Positions 7,592-13,933 of a DNA stretch of 64,000 nt are shown piece after piece. A program made the translations under genes and the position numbers. The notes beneath the pieces are model-generated. The model made no database searches and had not been told where the DNA came from. It saw nothing but the letters and a program-made list of their open reading frames with translations. Location: the NCBI RefSeq assembly GCF_020026925.1, contig NZ_JAIQDW010000003.1, positions 248,001 to 312,000 of the forward strand. Direction: 5' to 3'. This DNA is from Flavobacterium hibisci (GTDB taxonomy: Bacteria; Bacteroidota; Bacteroidia; Flavobacteriales; Flavobacteriaceae). The stretch's first letter is position 1. The number at the start of each line of letters is the position of its first letter.

Positions 7592-8242
7592 ATGCCTTTA
7601 TTCCAGACCATACAATGCAATGAAAACACCCGAATTTTAGTTTGGGAAATAACCGAGTCTTTTGACGAACTAAGAAGTAAAGTGATTTTAAAGGAGAAAA
7701 CGCAAAAGAGACTGGACGGAATGAAATCTGAAATGCATCAGCGTGCTTTTTTGAGTGTTCGTATGCTGATTCAGGAAATGGGTTTTACAGACAAGGATTT
7801 GCATTATGATGAATTTGGAAAACCGTATTTTGATTGTGATAATCATATCTCAATTACACATTCCTATCATTTTGCAGCCATAATTATAAGTAAAGAAAAG
7901 GTTGGAATCGATATGGAATTACAGCGTGAAAAAATTCAGAGAATCGCAGATAAATTTACTGATTACGAATGCGGTTATTTAAATCCTGATTTTACAGAAG
8001 AATACATAAAGAAACTAACGGTAATCTGGGGAGCAAAAGAAGCTATTTTTAAAATCAGAAATGAAAAAGGAATTAGTTTTAAAGATCATATTTTAGTTGA
8101 GGATTTTTCTTTAGACGAACCCCAAACCAGCGCAAGCCTTCATTTTGATGATTTGGTAAAAGATTTTGATGTGCATTACAAGGAAATTCAATCCGATAAT
8201 TTTGAAGGGAATTTTACTTTGGTTTATGCTTTTGAAAAGTAA
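7592..8242 (+). CDS. 4'-phosphopantetheinyl transferase superfamily protein (Sfp type)
   Basis: A 216-residue Sfp-type transferase, which moves phosphopantetheine from CoA to a serine of a carrier protein. The magnesium-binding residues are D107 and E109 in GIDMEL and E150 in WGAKEAIFK; FGKPYF and the SITHS segment match the substrate-binding parts of the family. The natural carrier protein is not encoded nearby, so it may serve either fatty-acid or secondary-metabolite carriers. The gene is monocistronic here, with the globin gene convergent downstream. Confidence 0.88.
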   Translation: MPLFQTIQCNENTRILVWEITESFDELRSKVILKEKTQKRLDGMKSEMHQRAFLSVRMLIQEMGFTDKDLHYDEFGKPYFDCDNHISITHSYHFAAIIISKEKVGIDMELQREKIQRIADKFTDYECGYLNPDFTEEYIKKLTVIWGAKEAIFKIRNEKGISFKDHILVEDFSLDEPQTSASLHFDDLVKDFDVHYKEIQSDNFEGNFTLVYAFEK

Positions 8243-8317
8243 AATTCTAAATTTTCCAAATTCTAAATTCCAATTTTCCAGAATCTTGTCAGAAATGACA
8301 AACTAAATGTATATTAT

Positions 8318-8716
8318 TTAAACTTCACTTTCTTTTTGGCGATGCTGAAACATGCTCATGTATAAAAAAGTACTCATTTTTCTGGCACGTCTTTTTAAAG
8401 TGTCGGCATTTTCGCCTTCAAAGTACTCATCAATAGTCTGAAACCAGTGATTCAGCCAGATTCCGAATTCATTTGAAGTGATTTTCCCATCAAAATGTGC
8501 ATCAACTTCATTGTGAACCGTCAGCGGATTCCCGTTGTATTTCTTTGCGCCAAATAAATTCATCTCCCAAAAATCAGTCAGTTTTTCCATATGCACATCC
8601 CAGTCTTTTATCATGGCATTAAAATAAAAGCCGATTCCATGATCGGCTCTTATTTTCGCATAGAACTCATGTATTAATAAAGAAATGTCAGTTCTGTTTT
8701 CTATTTGCTTTTTCAC
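8318..8716 (-). CDS. Group III truncated haemoglobin
   Basis: A 132-residue globin of the truncated (2/2) group III type. The helix with DWDVHMEKLTDFWEMNLFG and the following Y-x-G-x-P (KKYNGNPLTVH) are hallmarks; H68 is the probable proximal haem ligand. Such proteins bind O2 or NO; no physiological role is established for this group. It starts with GTG inside the stop of the upstream membrane-protein gene (4-base overlap, GTGA), so the two are translationally coupled, and both appear to depend on the FNR-like site at 9048-9071. Confidence 0.88.
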   Translation of the reverse strand: MKKQIENRTDISLLIHEFYAKIRADHGIGFYFNAMIKDWDVHMEKLTDFWEMNLFGAKKYNGNPLTVHNEVDAHFDGKITSNEFGIWLNHWFQTIDEYFEGENADTLKRRARKMSTFLYMSMFQHRQKESEV

Positions 8717-9000
8717 AGAAAAATAGTGTTTAAAAGAATAAATACTACACTTAAAATTGAACTCAGAATTAAAAGATTAAAAACCACTTTATGTTTCATC
8801 TGTGCCAAAATTGAAGTATTTACAAAGATACAGGCTAAAACAATAATTGCTAACTGAAGCATTTGCAGAACTGAAGTTCCGTTTGCCAAAACATACATCG
8901 CTGCAGCGCCTCCTAAACAGCTTTGACCAATTACAGCCATTGCAGCTGATCCCATGTAATTTTTATTGAAAATGTCGAATGTTGTTTGATATAGTGTCAT
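8713..9000 (-). CDS. Small integral membrane protein, unknown function
   Basis: A 95-residue protein with about three hydrophobic helices (roughly residues 20-35, 42-62 and 70-93). I recognise no family. The ATG at 9000 is chosen over an in-frame one at 9036 because a promoter box at 9022-9029 would otherwise lie inside the gene. It overlaps the globin gene by 4 bases and lies downstream of a Crp/Fnr regulator gene, which suggests a role in oxygen or NO response, by context only. Confidence 0.65.
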   Translation of the reverse strand: MTLYQTTFDIFNKNYMGSAAMAVIGQSCLGGAAAMYVLANGTSVLQMLQLAIIVLACIFVNTSILAQMKHKVVFNLLILSSILSVVFILLNTIFL

Positions 9001-9021
9001 GATATTCAGATTTTTATAGGA

Positions 9022-9029
9022 CAAAGATA
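9022..9029 (-). promoter_or_regulatory. Promoter -7 element of the membrane-protein/globin operon
   Basis: TATCTTTG on the minus strand is a full match to TAnnTTTG, 22 bases upstream of the ATG at 9000. No TTTG -33 element is present; instead the palindrome at 9048-9071 covers that region, as expected for an activator-dependent promoter. Confidence 0.65.
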
Positions 9030-9047
9030 CGCCCACTATACCACTGC

Positions 9048-9071
9048 GTTTTATGATTTAAATCATAAAAC
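9048..9071. promoter_or_regulatory. Perfect 24-bp palindrome, probable Crp/Fnr operator
   Basis: The 24 bases are identical on both strands; the core is ATGAT-TTAA-ATCAT, one symmetric change from the FNR consensus TTGAT-N4-ATCAA. Its centre is 34 bases upstream of the centre of the -7 box, so about -41 from the predicted transcription start, the position of a class II activator site. The adjacent upstream gene encodes a Crp/Fnr regulator. Confidence 0.7.
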
Positions 9072-9081
9072 AGGAACTATT

Positions 9082-9678
9082 TTATCTGTATACTTTTCGG
9101 TTTATAATCTTCAGTTCGCCTTTTTTTTCCAACGTTTTTATAGCTCTGATTACGGTTTCTACACGCAAACCGGTCAAATCCCCAATTTGTTGTCTGGTAA
9201 AATTAATAAGATAACCGTTTTTATCTTTCTGAAAATTAAAGTAGGCAATTCCGTGATCGATTAATTTCAAAACCCTGTGTTCCGGCTCCTGAGTCGAGAT
9301 TTCAGCAGCCATAACAGATTTGTAATAAAGACGCTGTGCCAGGTTTTCAATTATTTGAATACTGATTTTTGGGTTTTCTTCCAGCAGTTTCATGAAGTTT
9401 GCTTTTAGAAGAAGAATAATTTCACTGTTTTCAACTGCAATAGCATTAGCAGGATATTTTTGATTCAGAAATAGCGGCGGTTCACCAAAAGATTGTTCCT
9501 TGTAAAATATTCCCTGAATAAACTCTCGTCCGTCGTCATTATAATTGCTCATTTTTACTTCTCCTGAAACAATCTGAAAGTAGTTTGAAGGAAAAATCCC
9601 TTCTTCAAAAATAATCTCATTTTTATCGAAAGATTTCTTTACAGCACCATATTTTTCTAATAATTCAAGGGAAATCAT
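9082..9678 (-). CDS. Crp/Fnr family transcriptional regulator
   Basis: A 198-residue regulator with an N-terminal cyclic-nucleotide-type sensor barrel (about 1-115) and a C-terminal winged helix whose recognition segment is TRQQIGDLTGLRVETVIRAI. No cluster of cysteines of the Fnr iron-sulphur type is present near the N-terminus, so the signal is not obvious from sequence. It precedes the membrane-protein/globin operon, whose promoter carries an FNR-like palindrome; that operon is its most likely target. Confidence 0.88.
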   Translation of the reverse strand: MISLELLEKYGAVKKSFDKNEIIFEEGIFPSNYFQIVSGEVKMSNYNDDGREFIQGIFYKEQSFGEPPLFLNQKYPANAIAVENSEIILLLKANFMKLLEENPKISIQIIENLAQRLYYKSVMAAEISTQEPEHRVLKLIDHGIAYFNFQKDKNGYLINFTRQQIGDLTGLRVETVIRAIKTLEKKGELKIINRKVYR

Positions 9679-9713
9679 AGTGTTTGTTTCTTTGGTTGTT
9701 GAGATCAGTTATA

Positions 9714-9721
9714 CAAATATA
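9714..9721 (-). promoter_or_regulatory. Promoter -7 element of the Crp/Fnr gene
   Basis: TATATTTG on the minus strand matches TAnnTTTG and lies 36 bases upstream of the regulator start, in the 94-base gap shared with the divergent GGGP synthase gene. Confidence 0.5.
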
Positions 9722-9772
9722 ATGCATTCAAAGTAGTTCTTATACATGAAAACTTTTACTTTTACAGTCGTT

Positions 9773-10528
9773 ATGCAGCAAAAAATAGTAAATATACTCC
9801 AGGAAATTTTAGACGCTAAAAGTAAAGGTCAGAAACTGCTTGCTATACTTTTGGACCCGGATAAAATTGCGTTGGAAAATCTGGAGAGGTTAATCCAAAA
9901 AATGAATCAGTCTCCTGCAACCCATATTTTTGTAGGAGGAAGTATTGTTCGGGCAACTATTTTAGAAGAATTAATTACGCAGTTAAAACAAAAAACAAAC
10001 TTACCCGTTGTTATATTTCCGGGTGATCCTTCGCAGATTTCACCTCAGGCAGATGCTATTTTGTTTCTTTCATTATTATCTGGACGAAATCCGGATTATT
10101 TGATCGAATATCAGGTTCAGGCAGCGCCAATTCTTAAAAAAACAAATCTGGAAGTGATTTCGACAGGTTATATTTTAATCGAGAGCGGTAATGAAACTGC
10201 TGTTGCGCGCGTCAGTAAAACAAAACCGCTTAACCGCGAAAATTTTGATTTGGTTCTGGCTACTGCTCAGGCCGGAGAGATGCTAGGCAATAAATTAATG
10301 TATTTAGAAGCCGGAAGTGGAGCTAAAAATCCAGTGCCTCTGAAAATGATTGAGCTGATTGCGCAGAATATTGAAATACCAATAATTGTTGGAGGCGGAA
10401 TTACAGATTTACTGGGAATTAAAAAAGCCTATGAAGCCGGCGCCGATTTAGTAGTAATTGGAACTGCTTTTGAGAATGACAGTCATTTTTTTGAGCCAAA
10501 ACAAATCAAAGAACAACACAATGATTGA
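9773..10528 (+). CDS. Geranylgeranylglyceryl phosphate synthase family protein (bacterial PcrB-like)
   Basis: A TIM-barrel prenyltransferase of about 251 residues that joins a polyprenyl diphosphate to glycerol-1-phosphate. Visible are LLDPDK near the N-terminus, FVGGS, the FPGDPSQ loop, YLEAGSGA and the phosphate-binding GGGI and GTAFEND segments. Enzymes of this kind are typical of archaea, but a group exists in Bacteroidota, where the lipid role is unclear. A start at 9746 is possible, but the ATG at 9773 gives the family N-terminus and leaves a promoter-like TACTTTTA upstream. It overlaps pnuC by 8 bases. Confidence 0.88.
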   Translation: MQQKIVNILQEILDAKSKGQKLLAILLDPDKIALENLERLIQKMNQSPATHIFVGGSIVRATILEELITQLKQKTNLPVVIFPGDPSQISPQADAILFLSLLSGRNPDYLIEYQVQAAPILKKTNLEVISTGYILIESGNETAVARVSKTKPLNRENFDLVLATAQAGEMLGNKLMYLEAGSGAKNPVPLKMIELIAQNIEIPIIVGGGITDLLGIKKAYEAGADLVVIGTAFENDSHFFEPKQIKEQHND

Positions 10529-11144
10529 TTTTTTTTTAGACAGCTATAAAAATACTTCACTTTGGCACATTGCTTTAGAGTTTTTAGTATTTGTGTGTGG
10601 GATACTAAGCGTCTGGTTTGCAAAAAAAGAAAATATCTGGGTCTATCCAACAGGTTTAGTGGCAACTGTAATTTCAGTATATCTTTTATATATGGCAGGT
10701 TATATAGGAGATATGATTATCAATGGTTATTTTTCGGTCATGAGTATTTACGGCTGGTATATTTGGGCAAAAGGAGGGACAACTGAAGATAATTTGCCTA
10801 TTACAAGGACAAATTTAAATGAAAAAATAACAGGAATTTTATTGTTTATTGTTACCTTTTTTGTAGTTTTCGGTATTTATAAATATTTCGATTATACCAT
10901 CAATCCGGATAATTATGTTGACATGATTTCGTCAGGGATATTTTTTGCAGGAATGTGGTACATGGCAAGGAAAAAAATCGAAAACTGGACACTCTGGATT
11001 ATAGGTGATATTATTGTTGTACCGCTTTATGCGTATCGTGGTTTAGGAATGTTGTCACTTCAGTATTTAATTTTTACAATTTTGGCAATTTCAGCTTATA
11101 TAGAATGGAGAAAAATCTTAGACAGCAAAAAACAAATATTATAA
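10521..11144 (+). CDS. pnuC: Nicotinamide riboside transporter PnuC family
   Basis: A 207-residue inner-membrane protein with about seven hydrophobic segments. It imports nicotinamide riboside by facilitated diffusion. The ENIWVYPTGL segment and the YGWYIWAKG stretch are characteristic of PnuC. The ATG at 10521 lies 8 bases inside the preceding gene, and the next gene, a ribosylnicotinamide-kinase fusion, starts 40 bases before this stop, so import and phosphorylation of the vitamin are translationally linked. Confidence 0.93.
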   Translation: MIDFFLDSYKNTSLWHIALEFLVFVCGILSVWFAKKENIWVYPTGLVATVISVYLLYMAGYIGDMIINGYFSVMSIYGWYIWAKGGTTEDNLPITRTNLNEKITGILLFIVTFFVVFGIYKYFDYTINPDNYVDMISSGIFFAGMWYMARKKIENWTLWIIGDIIVVPLYAYRGLGMLSLQYLIFTILAISAYIEWRKILDSKKQIL

Positions 11145-13222
11145 AAATTGCCTTATTCGGACCTGAAAGCACAGGTAAGACAACATTGGCAAAACAGCTT
11201 GCAGAATACTACGAAACCGAGTGGGTTCAGGAGTTTGCACGGGATTATCTGCAGCAAAAATGGGAAGACAATAAGCAGGTATGCACTGAGGCAGACATGA
11301 TGCCAATTGCTTATGGGCAAGTTGCATTAGAAAATGAAAAACTGGACAACGCAAAAGAATATTTGTTTTGTGATACTAATTTAATGGTGACCAAAGTTTT
11401 TTCTGAAGTATATTATGGTTTTTGTAATCCAAATTTAAATGAAGCAGCTTTAGCCCATGAATATGATTTGTTTTTCCTGACTGATATTGATGTCCCATGG
11501 GAAAAAGATGATATCCGCGATAATCCAAATAAAAGGGAAACTGTTTTCTCTGTTTTTAAACAAGCTTTAATAGATAACAATAAACCTTTCATCACAATTT
11601 CAGGCGATAAGGAAAGCCGTTTGGAAAAAGCTACTGCTATTGTTGATAACCTAAAAATTGCTAAAAGAAAAGGCTTTACGTCAGCAGATTTTGTAGAAAT
11701 CTATAATCACGGAATTCCTTTCGATAATATACTGAAACAGCTTAAAATTTTTAAAAAAGGAATTTCTAAATGTAACTTAATAAGTCCGGCTACTGTCAAT
11801 AACGGAATTTTAAGTTTGACCACTCATGATTTTGAAGAAAAAGCTGCCTTTTTTGATGCGAACAAAGGATGTTTTAAAATATGTAAATTTATTCCGGCTT
11901 CTGGTGCAGCAACCCGAATGTTTAAGTTTTTGATCGCTTTTTTAAATAATTATGATATTGAAAAAGAGACAATCAATTCGTATATTAATAGGAATAAAGA
12001 TAATGATTTGTCGATTTTTATTGTAGGGATGGATAAATTCCCTTTTTTTAAAGCGGTATATAAAAAACTGAAAGAAATATATCCTGACTTTGATAGTTTA
12101 GAAAGGGATTATAAAAATTATTACTTTATAAAAGTATTGCTATCTCCGGAATACTTTGATTTTGCTAATAAACCCAAAGCAGTTTTGCCTTTTCATAAAT
12201 ATAAAACACATATTGCGACCCCAATAGAAGAACATCTGAACGAATGTGTGCACTATGCTGAGACAAATAAAACTTCGAATTTGCATTTCACAGTTTCAGA
12301 AGTACATCAGCAATTGTTTGAAAAAGCAATTGAGGAAGTCAAAGAAAAAGTCGAATCAGAAACGGGGACACAAATCAATATTAGTTTCTCCTATCAAAAT
12401 AAGCAAACAGATTCTATCGCAGTCGATGTTAAAGATAATGTTTTCAGGAGCCAGAAAGGATCTTTTATTTTCAGGCCCGGAGGACACGGAGCATTAATTC
12501 AAAATTTGAACAATATTGATGCCGACATTATTTTTATAAAGAATATTGATAATGTAATTCAAAATAATATTAAGAAGACTACTTTATACAAAAAGGGATT
12601 AGCGGGAATTTTAATAGAAGCACAGCAAAAAGTTTTCGGTTATTTGAATGCCATAGAAAAGGGTGAAATTAAAGAAGAGGATGTCGAGGAAATAGTAAAG
12701 TTTTTAATGCAAAAGCTTAATATAGAAATGGTGCGCGATTTCAATAAATTTACTTTTGAAAACAAAATCAATAAAATAAAAGAATTGCTCGACAGACCAA
12801 TCCGCGTTTGTGGAATGGTTAAAAATGAAGGTGAAGCAGGAGGAGGGCCTTTCTGGATTCGAAACGAAAAAGGGGAAATTTCATTGCAGATTGTAGAAAG
12901 CTCGCAGGTGGATTTAACCAATAAAAAACAAAAGTCAATTTTAGAAAGTTCGACACATTTTAATCCGGTTGATTTGGTTTGTGGAACCAAAAACTATAAA
13001 GGAGAATCCTTTAATCTGGAAGAATTTGTAGATCATAATACTGGATTCATTGTTGAGAAAAGCGCTGAAGGTAAAATTGTTAAAAATTATGAATTACCGG
13101 GATTATGGAATGGTGGAATGTCAAACTGGCTAACCATTTTTGTTGCAGTGCCATTAATAACATTTAATCCGGTAAAAACCGTAAATGATTTATTAAAACC
13201 GGCACATCAGCCTCACAAATAA
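11105..13222 (+). CDS. NadR-like ribosylnicotinamide kinase domain fused to DUF4301
   Basis: The 705-residue protein has two parts. Residues 12-185 are a NadR-type kinase domain with Walker A GPESTGKTT (19-27), the ARDYL segment and FCDTNLMVTKV, expected to phosphorylate nicotinamide riboside delivered by PnuC. Residues 195-705 match DUF4301. The second part holds PASGAATRM (264-272), RPGGHGAL (about 456-463) and KNIDNV (about 479-484), which resemble the glycine-rich, PGHG and NIDN motifs of UDP-sugar pyrophosphorylases. The start codon overlaps pnuC by 40 bases; no later ATG precedes the Walker motif. The last base overlaps arfB. Confidence 0.85.
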   Translation: MEKNLRQQKTNIIKIALFGPESTGKTTLAKQLAEYYETEWVQEFARDYLQQKWEDNKQVCTEADMMPIAYGQVALENEKLDNAKEYLFCDTNLMVTKVFSEVYYGFCNPNLNEAALAHEYDLFFLTDIDVPWEKDDIRDNPNKRETVFSVFKQALIDNNKPFITISGDKESRLEKATAIVDNLKIAKRKGFTSADFVEIYNHGIPFDNILKQLKIFKKGISKCNLISPATVNNGILSLTTHDFEEKAAFFDANKGCFKICKFIPASGAATRMFKFLIAFLNNYDIEKETINSYINRNKDNDLSIFIVGMDKFPFFKAVYKKLKEIYPDFDSLERDYKNYYFIKVLLSPEYFDFANKPKAVLPFHKYKTHIATPIEEHLNECVHYAETNKTSNLHFTVSEVHQQLFEKAIEEVKEKVESETGTQINISFSYQNKQTDSIAVDVKDNVFRSQKGSFIFRPGGHGALIQNLNNIDADIIFIKNIDNVIQNNIKKTTLYKKGLAGILIEAQQKVFGYLNAIEKGEIKEEDVEEIVKFLMQKLNIEMVRDFNKFTFENKINKIKELLDRPIRVCGMVKNEGEAGGGPFWIRNEKGEISLQIVESSQVDLTNKKQKSILESSTHFNPVDLVCGTKNYKGESFNLEEFVDHNTGFIVEKSAEGKIVKNYELPGLWNGGMSNWLTIFVAVPLITFNPVKTVNDLLKPAHQPHK

Positions 13223-13626
13223 TGGATATTGAAAAAATTATATCAGAATTAAGTTTTAGAGCAGTAAGAAGCAGTGGTGCAGGAGGGCAAAACGTAAATA
13301 AAGTATCTTCAAAAGTGGTGCTGACTTTCGATTTAAATGCTTCTCAGGCTTTATCCGATGAAGAAAAAACACTCTTAAAAGAAAATATACCGACAAGATT
13401 AACTTCTGAAAATATTCTGATTTTAAATTGTGATGAAGACAGAAGCCAGCTTAAAAATAAAGATATTGTTATAAAGCGGTTTCTGGAAATTATTAAAAAA
13501 GGATTATATGTCCCGAAGGTTCGCAAAGCTACAAAAGTTCCGAAATCGGTAATAAAGAAAAGAATTAAAGAAAAGAAGAATATTTCTGAATTGAAGCAAT
13601 CCCGTAAGAAACCCAATTTAGAATAA
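13222..13626 (+). CDS. arfB: Alternative ribosome-rescue factor / peptidyl-tRNA hydrolase ArfB
   Basis: A 134-residue release-factor-like protein with the catalytic GGQ in RSSGAGGQNVNK (about residues 17-28) and a basic C-terminal tail (KKRIKEKKN...SRKKPN) that enters the mRNA channel of stalled ribosomes. It frees stalled ribosomes by hydrolysing peptidyl-tRNA. Length and lack of stop-codon-recognition domains separate it from RF1/RF2. Its ATG shares a base with the stop of the preceding gene (TAATG). Confidence 0.93.
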   Translation: MDIEKIISELSFRAVRSSGAGGQNVNKVSSKVVLTFDLNASQALSDEEKTLLKENIPTRLTSENILILNCDEDRSQLKNKDIVIKRFLEIIKKGLYVPKVRKATKVPKSVIKKRIKEKKNISELKQSRKKPNLE

Positions 13627-13644
13627 TTTTCAATTTTTAAAACT

Positions 13645-13687
13645 CCAAATTCCAAATCAACTTTATTGCCATTGTTTTGGAATTTGG
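13645..13687. repeat. AATTCCAAA-type intergenic repeat, copy A
   Basis: Perfect 12-base arms CCAAATTCCAAA (13645-13656) and TTTGGAATTTGG (13676-13687) form a hairpin, followed by two more GGAATTTT copies up to 13733. The -33 part of the next promoter lies within this repeat tract. This gap of 307 bases otherwise holds the TPP riboswitch. Confidence 0.75.
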
Positions 13688-13723
13688 AATTTTACAATTT
13701 GGAATTTTAAAAGGAATTTCTTT

Positions 13724-13756
13724 TTTGGAATTTTAATTATTTTAACATTACCTTTG
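13724..13756 (+). promoter_or_regulatory. Promoter of the TPP-riboswitch TonB receptor gene
   Basis: TTTG at 13724-13727 is followed after 21 bases by TACCTTTG at 13749-13756, a full match to the Bacteroidota promoter. Transcription would start a few bases before the riboswitch. Confidence 0.75.
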
Positions 13757-13764
13757 CACTGTCT

Positions 13765-13837
13765 CAAAGGGGTGCTCTAAATAACGAGCTGAGATCATAC
13801 CCAAAGAACCTGAGCGAGTAATGTTGCTAAGGGAAAA
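13765..13837 (+). ncRNA. TPP riboswitch (THI element)
   Basis: The conserved core is present in order: GGGGTGC, CTGAGAT, ACCC, AACCTGA and the closing AAGGGA. It senses thiamine pyrophosphate and normally lowers expression of the downstream gene. No clear terminator follows; an ACGAC...GTCGT pair at about 13838-13873 is too weak to name as the expression platform. Confidence 0.95.
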
Positions 13838-13933
13838 AACGACGATTATTTAGTAAAGCTATATTTTGTCGTGAAACACATTTATTAATTTAACAAAAGA
13901 ATAATTCCCCCTTTTATTCGTAATTCTTTACGG

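Noticed and set aside
9746..9772. GGGP synthase start at 9746
   Set aside because: The nine extra residues (MKTFTFTVV) fall over a promoter-like TACTTTTA and do not resemble the family N-terminus; it cannot be fully excluded.
10562..10786. Second plus-strand frame inside pnuC
   Set aside because: It overlaps a clear PnuC gene in another frame and shows no recognisable domain.
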